From CBDATY01 sp965200445 (GTDB taxonomy: Bacteria; Bacillota_I; Bacilli_A; Mycoplasmatales; Mycoplasmataceae): DNA of 64,000 nucleotides. Of the stretch, positions 19,212 to 29,594 are shown piece after piece (position 1 is the first letter of the stretch; each line of letters begins with the position of its first letter). The position numbers were made by a program, and so were the translations under genes. Location of the stretch: contig OZ241341.1 of the NCBI GenBank assembly GCA_965200445.1, positions 124,001 to 188,000 of the forward strand, given 5' to 3'. Under the pieces are notes generated by a model. It saw nothing but the letters and a program-made list of their open reading frames with translations, had not been told where the DNA came from and searched no databases.

Positions 19212-20702
19212 CTAACTGGGTTGCAGCAAAGTCACCGTAATTGTTTCAGAAGCTGTATCACTTTGGTTGGGTGTTAAATAAAGGCTGATTTTTAGTGTGA
19301 CATCAACAGCTGTACCAGCCTTTAATGGAGTTTTAGAAGTGTAACTAAAAGGCAGCACGTCACCATTATTCAAATCAGGATTAGCCGTCTTGAGAGCTGT
19401 ATTAATTGCTGCAATAGTGTTTGGATCAGTTGTACTTGTGGGTGTATCAGCAGGCACAGATATACCCTTGGTTTTAATTTTACCCATAATAGTAACAGCA
19501 CTAGTCATGGTAATTTTAAGGTCTTTAGAAGCCGTATCATCACCAATAGTAATCTTCAACGTAACATCAACTGATTGATTAGCTGTTAAAGTAGCAGTGC
19601 TGTAAGAGAAAAACTGAAAATCCTCTGCAGTTAATGATGGGTAATACTGCAAAAGTGAATTATTAATTACAGCGATTACTATAGGATTATCTGTTGTAAC
19701 AGCAGCTTCCGGGACCAACTTAATCGTTGTAATATCCATTTCAGAATTAGTAATCAATTGAGCTAAACCAGTAGCTTTTAAAACTGTCACTGTTATTGAC
19801 ATTGTGGTTTTATCAACATCTGAAACCTTAATAGTCAATGTAACTGTAGCAGGCTCCCCTGGTTTTAATGAACCAGAATAACTTAAATATTTTAGGTCAC
19901 CTTGCTGCAAGGATGTTGCAGAGGTGGTGTGATTAGCTTTAAGCAAAGCATTATTCAAAATGTTGGTGTTGACTGATGAAGTTATATCGCTAGGATTACT
20001 CATTGCCACACTAATATTGGTGTCTTTAATTTTTTCTTTTATTGTTTCTGCATAAGGTGTGACATATACACTCAATGTTAAAGAGGCAGTTTGGGCAGGT
20101 TCCCATGGCACCTTGATTGTGACTTGAACTGGTTTACCAGGTGCTCCAAGACCTAATGTGGCTTTTTGGTACTGAAAGTAAACCATATCACCTGATTTTA
20201 AGTCTTTATTATCTCCTAAAACCGCAGTATTCATTGCTTGTAAATCATTGTAATTAGCAGGGTCAAAATCAACGTCAGTACCAATAGGTAACGTAATTTC
20301 TGTTTTTGTTACTGCTTGTTTAAGAAAATTAGCTGTTGGTAAGAGAGTAATCTTTAAACTAACGGATGCTTTGTCTTGCTGAGATACCATGATATTCGCT
20401 GTTACAGCAATATCAGTGTTCATTTGAAGAGTAGCTTTGGCATAAGTAATTTTAGATAAATCGTAACTGTTAAGCTTGGGATTAGCTTTCACTAAAGCTT
20501 GAGTGATGTTGTCAATAGTTGTTTTGTTAGTTGTATCTGTGGGAGTCGTAGGTAATACTGAAAGGTTTTTATTGGTGATCTTGTTAGCAATTTCAGTTGC
20601 TGAATCATTACTAGCATTGGCACTGTTGCTGCAAGCAACAGCACTGCTAGCGCTAGCAACACCCAAACTAATAGAACCAATAAGAGTTAATATTTTTTTC
20701 AT
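19212..20702 (-). CDS. Spiralin-like lipoprotein with five tandem repeats
   Basis: Secreted lipoprotein of 496 residues. The leader has MKK, a hydrophobic stretch and a lipobox ending in Cys24 (SASSAVAC). The mature part is about five repeats of 85-95 residues. Each begins with a pattern like I(K/T)(N/T)(K/T)xISVP, has a helix with (A/N)xALxxANP and a Lxx(F/Y)xYS strand, then runs of Thr/Val-rich strands (VDVTLKITI). The repeat resembles the two halves of spiralin, the main surface lipoprotein of Spiroplasma citri; this match is from memory. There is no Trp in the mature chain except in repeat 2. It is the last gene of lipoprotein island 1, 7 bp after copy A, so probably the end of the same transcript. 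Confidence 0.85.
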   Translation of the reverse strand: MKKILTLIGSISLGVASASSAVACSNSANASNDSATEIANKITNKNLSVLPTTPTDTTNKTTIDNITQALVKANPKLNSYDLSKITYAKATLQMNTDIAVTANIMVSQQDKASVSLKITLLPTANFLKQAVTKTEITLPIGTDVDFDPANYNDLQAMNTAVLGDNKDLKSGDMVYFQYQKATLGLGAPGKPVQVTIKVPWEPAQTASLTLSVYVTPYAETIKEKIKDTNISVAMSNPSDITSSVNTNILNNALLKANHTTSATSLQQGDLKYLSYSGSLKPGEPATVTLTIKVSDVDKTTMSITVTVLKATGLAQLITNSEMDITTIKLVPEAAVTTDNPIVIAVINNSLLQYYPSLTAEDFQFFSYSTATLTANQSVDVTLKITIGDDTASKDLKITMTSAVTIMGKIKTKGISVPADTPTSTTDPNTIAAINTALKTANPDLNNGDVLPFSYTSKTPLKAGTAVDVTLKISLYLTPNQSDTASETITVTLLQPS

Positions 20703-20709
20703 TTTAGTC

Positions 20710-21765
20710 TTACCCTACAAACCCCACTCATACTCTTGCGATAATTGCGTTTTTAAAATGAATTTGTATAACTTTATTAGGCTCTCCTGGTTTTGGTAGT
20801 TCTTTGCCCGTTTTTTGACCATTATTATCAGTATATGTAAAGTCTTCTGGCCTAAAGTTTTTTAATGCGCTAATATTGCGAATTAAACTAGTGTAGGAGC
20901 CTATTAAAGCTCTTCAGAATTGAGGTTGAGTATCTTTATTATTTATATTTGTAGTGTTTCAACCTCAATATACCACGTGATTTTTACTATAAAATTCATT
21001 TAATTGATTAAAAATTTGAGCAATATTATTAAAGTTAATTGTAAAATTATTGTCTTCAAACAGTGCTGAGTTATTAGTAATTTTTAAATTTAATTTGTTT
21101 GCAGACCCATCTGTTTTTAATTCAACATCCCTGAGGTCAGTCGTGAAATTAGTATATTGGTAAGTGTTCACACCATATTTTGTTTGAAAATCAGTTTTTA
21201 AACCAGAATAAGCACCTATTTTGACTTTATTATCTGGGTATCCCTGATAATTACCGTCATAAATGCTTAAAATATCACCCACCTTTTCGCCTGCTTGATT
21301 TTTAGCAGTTAATTGCTTAACTAACGGGTAAATAGTTTTTTGGTCTTGATTCAAGGTTCAGCTAACATTGAAAGGCAGGTCTGTGTAGTCTAGTCCAATG
21401 GCAATGTGTAAATCAAAATTAGTTTTACTTTGCATTGAACCACTAGCGAATGAGGTTAATTTTGTTGCTTGGGTTTGGGTACCTTTATTTCAAATAGCTA
21501 CATCTTTTTCATACTTAGGATTGACATTGTTTTGCTTAAACATTTGGTCAATTAATAATTGATAGTATGTTTGATTATTTAATTTTTGGGTTAAATCACC
21601 CCAAAACGCTCCTCAACTATTATTAATAATTAAATTAGGATTTTTAAATTGCTCTCTTAATTGGTCAACAGTTAAATTATCATTATTACTACTGCAACCA
21701 ATAACACTAATCAGAGGTGCCCCAGCAATACTTATTGCTCCAATTAAACTTAATATTTTTTTCAT
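20710..21765 (-). CDS. Tandem lipoprotein copy A
   Basis: Lipoprotein of 351 residues; the first of four tandem copies by coordinate and the last in transcription. The leader ends ISVIGC with Cys24. The mature part starts NNDNLTVDQLREQFKNPN; a central block includes YDGNYQGYPDNKVKIGAY and KTDGSANKLNLKITNNSAL. TGA-coded Trp is frequent and splits the gene under the standard code. It starts 1 bp after the stop of copy B. Its 3' end is of the type shared with copy C (KELPKPGEPNKVIQIHFKN) and then diverges to end ARVWVGFVG. I do not recognise a function; it is presumably a surface protein. Confidence 0.85.
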
Positions 21766-21766
21766 T

Positions 21767-22813
21767 TTATTCGTACCCCACTCTTACTCTTGCAATAATT
21801 TCGTTTTTGTAATGAATTTGAATGACTTTTGTTATCCCAAATGTTATAGGTAATTCTCTACCGGTCTGTTGTCCACTATTATCAGTATATGTAAAGTCTT
21901 CTGACCTAAAGTTTTTTAGTGCGCTAATATTGCGAATTAAACCAGTGTAGGAGTTTATTAAAGCTCTTAAAAATTCATTGTCTGGATTATTTATGTTTGT
22001 ATCGACTCAACCTCAATATACCACGTGATTTTTACTATAAAATTTATTTAATTGATTAAAAATTTGAGCAATATTATTAAAGTTAATTGTAAAATTATTG
22101 TCTTCAAACAATGCTGAGTTATTAGTAATTTTTAAATTTAATTTATTTGCAGAACCATCCGTTTTTAATTCAACATCCCTGAGGTCAGTCGTGAAATTAG
22201 TATATTGGTAAGTATTCGCGCCATATTTTGTTTGAAAATCAGTTTTTAAACCAGAATAAGCACCTATTTTGACTTTATTATCTGGGTATCCCTGATAATT
22301 ACCGTCATAAATGCTTAAAATATCACCTACCCTTTTGCCTGCTTGATTTTTAGCAGTTAATTGTTTAACTAACGGGTAAATAGTTTTTTGGTCTTGATTC
22401 AAGGTTCAGCTAACATTGAAAGGCAAGTCTGTGTAGTCTAGTCCAATGGCAATGTGTAAATCAAAATTAGTTTTACTTTGCATTGAACCACTAGCGAATG
22501 AGGTTAATTTTGTTGCTTGGGTTTGGGTACCTTTATTTCAAATAGCTACATCTTTTTCATACTTAGAATTGACATTGTTTTGCGCAAACATTTGGTCAAT
22601 TAATAATTGATAGTAGGTTTGATTATTTAATTTTTGGGTTAAATCACCCCAAAACGCTCCTCAACTATTATTAATAATTAAATTAGGATTTTTAAATTGC
22701 TCTCTTAGTTGGTCAACAGTTAAATTATCATTATTACTACTGCAACCAATAACACTAATCAGAGGTGCCCCAGCAATACTTATTGCTCCAATTAAACTTA
22801 ATATTTTTTTCAT
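21767..22813 (-). CDS. Tandem lipoprotein copy B
   Basis: Lipoprotein of 348 residues, nearly identical to copies A and C through the leader and centre. Its last ~100 bp, however, match copy D (ending ELPITFGITKVIQIHYKN then EIIARVRVGYE) and not A or C. The leader is ISVIGC with Cys24. The ATG lies one base after the TAA of copy C, and its own TAA is one base before the ATG of copy A. The reading frame uses many TGA Trp codons. Function unknown. Confidence 0.85.
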
Positions 22814-22814
22814 T

Positions 22815-23861
22815 TTATTCGTACCCCACTCTTACTCTTGCGATAATTGCGTTTTTAAAATGAATTTGTATAACTTTATTAGGCTCTCCTGGCTTTGGTA
22901 GTTCTTTGCCTGTTTTTTGACCATTATTATCAGTATATGTAAAGTCTTCTGACCTAAAGTTTTTTAGCGCGCTAATATTGCGAATTAAATAAGTGTAGGA
23001 GTTTATTAAAGCTCTTAAAAATTGATTGTCTGGATTATTTATGTTTGTATTGTTTCAACCTCAATATACCACGTGATTTTTACTATAAAATTCATTTAAT
23101 TGATTAAAAATTTGAGCAATATTATTAAAGTTAATTGTAAAATTATTGTCTTCAAACAATGCTGAGTTATTAGTAATTTTTAAATTTAATTTGTTTGCAG
23201 AACCATCTGTTTTTAATTCAACATTCTTGAGGTCAGTCGTGAAATTAGTATATTGGTAAGTATTCACGCCATATTTTGCTTGAAAATCAGTTTTTAAACC
23301 AGGATAAGCACCTATTTTGACTTTATTATCTGGGTATCCCTGATAATTACCGTCATAAATGTTTAAAATATCACCCACCCTTTTGCCTGCTTGATTTTTA
23401 GCAGTTAATTGTTTAACTAACGGGTAAATAGTTTTTTGGTCTTGATTTAAGGTTCAGCTAACATTGAAAGGCAAGTCTGTGTAGTCTAGTCCAATGGCAA
23501 TGTGTAAATAAAAATTAGTTTTACTTTGCATTGAACCACTAGCGAATGCGGTTAATTTTGTTGCTTGGGTTTGAGTACCTTTATTTCAAATAGCTACATC
23601 TTTTTCATACTTAGGATTGACATTGTTTTGCTTAAACATTTGGTCAATTAATAATTGATAGTATGTTTGATTATTTAATTTTTGGGTTAAATCACCCCAA
23701 AACGCTCCTCAACTATTATTAATAATTAAATTAGGATTTTTAAATTGCTCTCTTAATTGGTCAACAGTTAAATTATCATTATTACTACTGCAACTAATAA
23801 CACTAATCAGAGGTGCCCCAACAATACTTATTGCTCCAATTAAACTCAATATTTTTTTCAT
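22815..23861 (-). CDS. Tandem lipoprotein copy C
   Basis: Lipoprotein of 348 residues, third copy of the array. The leader ends ISVISC with Cys24. The central block is nearly the same as in A and B, with scattered changes (AYPGLKTDFQAKYGVN where A has AYSGLKTDFQTKYGVN). The 3' end is of the A type (ELPKPGEPNKVIQIHFKN) but ends in ARVRVGYE. The ATG is 5 bp after the stop of copy D with AAAGGG in the spacer. Function unknown. Confidence 0.85.
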
Positions 23862-23866
23862 TAATT

Positions 23867-24910
23867 TTACCCTTTGCTAAGATTTACTCTTGCAATAATT
23901 TCGTTTTTGTAATGAATTTGAATGACTTTTGTTATCCCAAATGTTATAGGTAATTCTCTACCGGTCTGTTGTCCACTATTATCGGTAAATGTTAAATCTG
24001 AAGCAAAATTACTTAAAGCTCCAATATTTGGAATTAAATTATAATAACCATCTATTAAATTCTTTAAAAATTCATTGTCAGGGTCATTTATATTTGAAGT
24101 TTGTCAAGTGTGATAAAAAATATGTTTTTCACCATAATACTTATTTAGTTCTGAAAAAATTTGAGCAATATTATTAAAGTTAATTGTGAAATTATTGTCT
24201 TCAAACAATGCTGAGTTATTAGTAATTTTTAAATCCAATTTATTTGCAGAGCCATCCGTTTTTAGTTCAACATTCTTGAGATCAGTCGTGAAATTAGTAT
24301 ATTGGTAAGTGTTCACACCATATTTTGTTTGAAAATCAGTTTTTAAACCAGGATAAGCACCTATTTGAACTTTATTATCTGGATATCCCTGAGAATTACC
24401 GTCATAAATGTTTAAAATATCACCCACCCTTTTACCTGCTTGATTTTTAGCAGTTAATTGTTTAACTAATGGATAAATAGTTTGTTGATCTGGATTTAAG
24501 GTTCAGTTAACATTGAAGGGCAAGTCTGTGTAGTCTTGACCAATAACAATGTGTAAATCAAAATTAGTGTTGCTATGCATTGATCCACTAGCGAATGCGG
24601 TTAATTTTGTTGCTTGGGTTTGAGTACCTTTATTTCAAATAGTTATATTGTTTTCATACTTACTGTTGACATTGTTTTGCTTAAACATTTGGTCAATTAA
24701 TAATTGATAGTAGGTTTGATTATTTAATTTTTGGGTTAAATCACCCCAAAACGCTCCTCAAGCATTATTAATGACTAGATCAGGATTTTGAAATTTATTT
24801 TTCAATTGTTCAGCAGTTAAATTGCTATTAGTATTATTACAACTAACAACGTTAATTAGAGGCACGCCTGCAATGCTTATGGCGCCAATTAGAATTAATA
24901 TTTTTTTCAA
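23867..24910 (-). CDS. Tandem lipoprotein copy D (divergent, promoter-proximal)
   Basis: Lipoprotein of 347 residues, most diverged of the four and first in transcription. The start is a TTG at 24908-24910 with AGGGG six bases upstream; no ATG is available before the leader KKILILIGAISIAG. The lipobox ends INVVSC. Differences cluster in the N-terminal third and in the segment before the last 100 bp (about 23985-24120), while the final 3' block matches copy B. It ends ARVNLSKG. A TATAAT box lies 45 bp upstream, so it probably heads the five-gene lipoprotein operon. Confidence 0.83.
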
Positions 24911-24954
24911 TTTATTCCCCTAATGATTAACATTTAGCTCTCAGCACTACTTTT

Positions 24955-24960
24955 ATTATA
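24955..24960 (-). promoter_or_regulatory. Candidate -10 box for lipoprotein island 1 operon
   Basis: TATAAT on the minus strand within ATATATAATAAAAG, about 45 bp upstream of the TTG start of copy D and downstream of the thiN stop. No clear -35 hexamer is present at the right spacing. This is the only gap in the run large enough for a promoter. Confidence 0.4.
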
Positions 24961-25005
24961 TATAAATGAAAACCAAATACAGCACCCTCTAAAATTGCAA
25001 TGCCG

Positions 25006-25641
25006 CTAGGCCCACTGATCAGTCGAATATACAACACAAACTGTCCCCGAATGTACTGCCACTGTGGGCAAAACTGAGCAATTAGGTTTGTATAAATTCC
25101 GAATCGCTTTTGGTTCCATAGGCTTGATTTGTAAATTCGTGGATTCATATACCAAATTTTTAATGGTAATTTCAGCAGTTTCCAAAGCTATAAAACTGAT
25201 TTTATTATATGCCTTCAAAACAGGAAGCTCGTTAAACCCTTGTTGCAAAGCAAACATGTAAGATTGACTATTTTGGACAACCACCCCATATTTACTAGCT
25301 AAAAAAAACAGCGTGCCAATAAAATCTATTTCACTGCCATCACAAATCAACAGTATCCGCTTACAGTTCTGTTGCCAAGCATACTGAATAGCAGCTTCCC
25401 CATCAATTAAATCTTTGTCAGCAGGAAGTTCCACGATTTGCTTGGCATAATTTCTAATGGTGTCTTTTTCAGATAATGTCACGTGATCAAAATCGCCTAT
25501 TGCGACATCTAAATCAAGCCCCCGATGCAAAATATTCAAGCATCCGCGCTCTACCCCTATTAAACATTTATAGTCATATTTATCATATGGCACCTTATTG
25601 GCACCACAAACAATAATGGCATCATAACTATTAGGTAGCAT
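25006..25641 (-). CDS. thiN: Thiamine diphosphokinase
   Basis: Thiamine pyrophosphokinase of 211 residues, making thiamine diphosphate from thiamine and ATP. Conserved segments are visible: GVERGCLNILHRGL, AIGDFDHVTLSE, and LPADKDLIDGEAAI, the equivalent of the acidic D-x-T-D-x-E motif. The C-terminus carries a beta-rich domain. It ends at TAG 25006-25008. The 5' end overlaps rpe by 11 bp. The order rpe-thiN-rpmB is ancestral; here island 1 separates thiN from rpmB. Confidence 0.92.
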   Translation of the reverse strand: MLPNSYDAIIVCGANKVPYDKYDYKCLIGVERGCLNILHRGLDLDVAIGDFDHVTLSEKDTIRNYAKQIVELPADKDLIDGEAAIQYAWQQNCKRILLICDGSEIDFIGTLFFLASKYGVVVQNSQSYMFALQQGFNELPVLKAYNKISFIALETAEITIKNLVYESTNLQIKPMEPKAIRNLYKPNCSVLPTVAVHSGTVCVVYSTDQWA

Positions 25642-26314
25642 AGCGAATTTGTTTAACTGCCTTCTTGTAAGAATTATTGCTAAAAATAAAGGAGCCTACG
25701 ACCAGCACATTGCAACCGGCTTGTAAGCACAAGGCCCCGGTGTCAGGATTAATCCCGCCGTCGACTGCTAGCATCGTTTTATAATTATTTTGATCAATAT
25801 GCGCTCGTAGTTTTTTAATTAACGCAAGGCTGGACATTTGAAACTTTTGACCACCAAAGCCGGGTTTAATACTCATAACTGTAATAATATCTATTTGCGG
25901 GAGTAGTTCCAAAATATGGTTGATATCGTCGTCAACGGTTATAGCAAAACCAAGCTTAACTTGGTAATGGCTTTTTAGTTTGATGAAACTGTGTCTTTGG
26001 GCTGCTGATTTAAATCCCGATCATTGGACAGTTAGCTGCGAAGCACCTGCTGCCACAAAGGGTGTAAAATAAGTTTTTAAATTAGCTTTAGCAGGTACAT
26101 CCACCATAAGGTGCACATCCATAAAAATGTTGAAATGATCTGTAATATTTTGTAATATATGAGACCCAAAACTTAGATTGGGCACCAGACGATAATCCAT
26201 AACATCATAGTGAATTCAATCAATGCCCGCTTGCACTGCTTTGGTGATTTGTTTTTGCAAATTTAAAAAATTAGCATTCAGAATACTAGCAGCGATAAGA
26301 CAATTTTTAGCCAT
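25631..26314 (-). CDS. rpe: Ribulose-phosphate 3-epimerase
   Basis: TIM-barrel epimerase of 227 residues in the pentose phosphate pathway. The metal and substrate motifs are seen in order: HYDVMDYRLVPNLSFG, MDVHLMVD, VMSIKPGFGGQKF and LAVDGGINPDT. TGA is Trp at three places, including IDWIHYD. The ATG overlaps the rsgA stop by one base (TAATG), and the 3' end overlaps thiN, so the three genes are tightly coupled. Confidence 0.95.
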
Positions 26315-27183
26315 TATTTCCTTTTAAATACATCATTGACTAGTTTAGTATAATCCTGATAAAAAGCTGATGGTATTTTCCCTTGCTTTACCATTGATTT
26401 TATTTTACATTGTTCTTCTTGCTGATGCAGACAATTGTTAAAAGCGCACTGGCGAGCATGCTTCGTAAAAATCGAAAAACTATTAGCAACCTGCTGTGGT
26501 GAAAAATGTTGTAAACTAAAGCTAGAAAACCCGGGCGTATCAGCAATAAATTTATTTTGTCACATGTAAATCTGATTATGCCTAGTAGTCTGTCGCCCCC
26601 AGTTACGTTTAACTTGAAGAACATCTGTCTTAGCTTGGTTAGTTTTAAAAAGACTGTTAATAATTGTTGATTTTCCTACCCCCGAAGGACCCGTTAAAAC
26701 ACTCAGCTTATGATAAATTAAACCGCGCATTTTTAACATAAAAAATCATTTGTGTTTTTTATTAGAAATAAACAAGACCGGGTAGCCCATTTTTTTATAG
26801 ATGCGGTACCACTTTTTTACTTCAGGATTTTCCTGAATTAAATCACGTTTAGTGAAAATGACAACAGGATTAATGTTGTTTTGATAGGCCAACACCATGT
26901 ACTGCATCACCCTTAAATTATTAAATTGGGGCCTTGAGACCGACATCACAATAAGCAGTTGGTCGACATTGGCCACTTTGGGGCGCACCAAGGCATTAGT
27001 ACGGGGTAGCAAAGCCGTGATTTGGTATTCTCCAAACTGGTTTTTACTAAAGTTAACCCGATCACCAATTACAGGCTCAACATTTTGAAATCGCACCAAG
27101 CCTGTTTGGTGGCACAAGAAATAGCTATTTTTATGACGTACAGTGTATAAATTACTCTGAATTTTAAAAATAACCCCTTCCAT
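26314..27183 (-). CDS. rsgA: Ribosome small subunit GTPase RsgA
   Basis: Circularly permuted GTPase of 289 residues that helps 30S maturation. An OB-fold N-terminus is followed by G4 (FTKRD), then G1 (GPSGVGKSTIINSLF) and G3 (DTPG), the permuted order that defines the family. A C-terminal zinc site is formed by CAFNNCLHQQEEQCK with a Cys upstream. TGA encodes Trp at several places. The start is ATG 27181-27183; a longer frame to 27234 exists but would run back past the prkC stop. Confidence 0.95.
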
Positions 27184-27196
27184 TATATTCGTCCCA

Positions 27197-28228
27197 CTAA
27201 ACTCAATACATCGCCACAAAGGAAAACAACACAATAGCCATTATTATTATGGAACTGCTAATAATGAATTTAAGGTTCAAGAAATACGGGAAAAATCTAT
27301 AGCGATCAGACATCGTTCTTTTTAATAAACGGGTTTGTTTTTTATTTCAAATATAAATGTGTTGCTTAAATTTAGTGATGCTTTCCTTTTGGTTGCTTTG
27401 GTAAGCGGCGTTGAAAGCTGATTGAAAGCTTTCAATATCTTGATAGCGTTCGCGGGGGTTTTTCAGCAATGATTTAGCCACCACATTAATTAGGGCTGGT
27501 TTTAATGTAGGTTGTAGTTGCTCTAAGTTAAACGGCTCTTCTTTCACTTGCTGCGTTGCTATTCATTTACTATTAAAGCGAGAGAATGGTGGGTAGCCTA
27601 CCAAGCACTCATACACCAACACACCCAGCGCATAAACATCATAATTATAGTTAATTTGCTGCTTTAAAATTGCTTCTGGAGCCATATACTTAGTAGTCCC
27701 TATAATAACTTCTGGCATTGTTTTTTTAAGCGGGTTGTTTTTGATAGATACACCAAAGTCACTAATTTTGACATTCCCATCATAGGTGATTAAAATATTT
27801 TCAGGTTTAATATCCCGATGGATAATTTGGTGTTGGTGAATAACTTTCAGTCCTTCGCAAATTTGGTTGAAAATATTGTGCACCACCGCCAATTGCAAGG
27901 GAGCATAATTAAGGATTTGGTGTTTTAAAGTAACCCCTTCCACAAACTCTGTAACTAGACATTTTGTGTTTTGAAAATTAAATCTTCCCATAATATCCAG
28001 GACATTTTGGTGTTGGATTTCGGCAATCATTTCATATTCCCGGTTAAACCGGCGGACGGCATCATTGTCATCTGCTTGTTCTTTATGCATGATTTTCAAA
28101 CACACAATGTTATTTAAGGCCTGGTCTTGAGCACGATATATGTTAGACATACCACCCGATGCAACAAACTGTTTAATAATATAGCGTTTATCCTGCAGAG
28201 TTGTGCCTGGTAGTAATTTGTCTTCCAT
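27197..28228 (-). CDS. prkC: Membrane-anchored serine/threonine protein kinase
   Basis: Hanks-type kinase of 343 residues. Motifs: the glycine-rich VASGGMSNIYRA, the ATP lysine in CLKIM, catalytic HRDIKPENILI, DFGVS and APEA. One membrane helix is at the C-terminus (LKFIISSSIIIMAIVLFSFV) and nothing follows it. The PASTA domains that bind muropeptides in PrkC of walled bacteria are absent, as expected in a wall-less cell. TGA is Trp at 27203, 27347 and 27548-27562. The gene is 9 bp after its phosphatase partner prpC. Targets are unknown. Confidence 0.93.
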
Positions 28229-28237
28229 TTTGTGATC

Positions 28238-28993
28238 CTATTCAAAGAAAAAACTTAAAATCGAAATATTATCATGAGAGCCGTTGGTTTCTGCTCATTT
28301 TACCAGCTGCTTACACGTGTTGCTCACCTTCGACTGAGTGCAAGGATGGTTCACCAGCAAGTCATCTGCTTTAATATAGTCATGCAAGCCATCTGTGGTC
28401 AGATAAAACAAATCGTTTTTCTGAAGCTTAATCAGCCCACGTTGTAGCATGAGGGGCTTGTTCGGACCTAAGCTGCTAGTCAAAATGCTACCTAGCACTA
28501 GGTTTACGTTACCATTGTATAACTTATTAATTTTCGACAAAACTCGCTTAGAACTAGTGGCAAGATTTTGATCTTGGGTAATCTGTTCTACTAGTTCATC
28601 CCGGCACATATATAAGCGGGTGTCACCTGTGTGCACTCAATATAAATTATCTTCAATTTTCAGGCAGGCTGTTGCTACAGTGCCCATGTCAGCATAATCA
28701 GGATTTTGTTGCCCGAAGAGGGTTAGACCAGCTTGAACTTTTTGGAAAGCCACCTTAAGCCATCTTTTGGCTTTTAACGCTGTTATTTGGGTAAAATCGG
28801 TTGCTTCAAAAGCATCTTGCAAGGTTTTGATCGTGAATTGACTAGCAAAGCGGCCATGGGGATGTCCCCCCATGCCATCACAAATAACAAACAAAGCAGC
28901 CCCATGATGCTTTTGATGAAATAAAATAGCATCTTGATTTTCTTTACGGTAGTTACCAGTGATTGATTTCTGATAAGCGTTGATTTTATTCAA
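28238..28993 (-). CDS. prpC: PP2C-type protein phosphatase
   Basis: Metal-dependent Ser/Thr phosphatase of 251 residues that reverses PrkC phosphorylation. Motifs: GNYRKENQDA, CDGMGGHPHGRFAS, GDTRLYM, LTTDGLHDYI and GSHDNISIL, all with metal-binding aspartates. The start is a TTG at 28991-28993 with AGGGG six bases before it; no ATG lies in frame near the conserved N-terminus. The 5' end overlaps gmk by 8 bp. TGA is Trp at 28634-28636 (NLYWVHTGDT) and near 28298. Confidence 0.93.
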
Positions 28994-29594
28994 AACTATC
29001 CCCTGTTCCAGCCTGATTAAGTAATTCTTTAGAAAAGATTTTTTTTACTTCCTGAGCGGCTGATTCCACAAAATCATTTAAAACTACATATTGATACTTA
29101 TTGGCCATCGCCATTTCCAGACTTGCTTTGTTAATACGCCATTTAACCATTGCATGGCTTTCGGTGTTGCGCTGCCTGATTCTTGATTCTAAGATCTCAA
29201 TACTAGGTGGCATTAAAAAAATCGACACGTAATTTTTAAATTTTTCCATAACTTGCAAGGAGCCTTGAACCTCGATTTCCAATAAAACGTTTTTACCTTC
29301 GGATAAGAGTTTTTGCACGGGTTTAATAGGAGTGCCGTAGTAATTATCAATAAATTTAGCATATTCTAGCAACTCATTATTTGATATCGCCTGTTGGAAG
29401 GTGGTTTCATTTACAAAGTAATACTGTTCACCTTCTATTTCACCCATCCGGCGCTTGCGGGTGGTCATAGAAACAGAATAAAACAAATTAAATTTCTTTT
29501 CACGTAGCACTTGTTGCAAAACTGTCCCTTTACCAACACCAGATGGTCCAGAAAAAATAACTAATTTGCCTTTTTTAAAATTGTTTTTAGTCAT
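28986..29594 (-). CDS. gmk: Guanylate kinase
   Basis: GMP kinase of 202 residues. P-loop FSGPSGVGKGTVLQQ is at residues 14-28. GMP-binding segments SVSMTTRKRRMGEIEGEQYYF and LLEYAKFIDNYYGTP are intact, as is the lid FLMPPSIEILESRIRQR. It converts GMP to GDP in nucleotide salvage. The ATG sits inside the end of rsmD (8-bp overlap), and the stop overlaps prpC. Confidence 0.97.
   Translation of the reverse strand: MTKNNFKKGKLVIFSGPSGVGKGTVLQQVLREKKFNLFYSVSMTTRKRRMGEIEGEQYYFVNETTFQQAISNNELLEYAKFIDNYYGTPIKPVQKLLSEGKNVLLEIEVQGSLQVMEKFKNYVSIFLMPPSIEILESRIRQRNTESHAMVKWRINKASLEMAMANKYQYVVLNDFVESAAQEVKKIFSKELLNQAGTGDSFE

Larger units (their letters stand above)
20710..24910. repeat. Tandem array of four ~1048-bp gene units
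   Basis: Start codons fall at 21765, 22813, 23861 and 24910, a period of 1048, 1048 and 1049 bp. The unit is one lipoprotein gene plus a spacer of only one to five bases. Long stretches of identical sequence (for example the block around CTCAATATACCACGTGATTTTTACTATAAAAT) recur in units A, B and C and would support homologous recombination. Confidence 0.95.

Noticed and set aside
19086..20702. tRNA-Leu as an attachment site for a mobile element carrying lipoprotein island 1
   Set aside because: No integrase, no repeat of the tRNA 3' end was noticed at the far side (near 24.9 kb).
20710..24910. Tandem repeats that could be taken for a CRISPR or satellite array
   Set aside because: The 1048-bp period equals one lipoprotein gene; there are no short repeats with spacers.
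24927..25148. Minus-strand open frame covering the end of thiN
   Set aside because: It overlaps thiN in another frame and lacks a plausible product.
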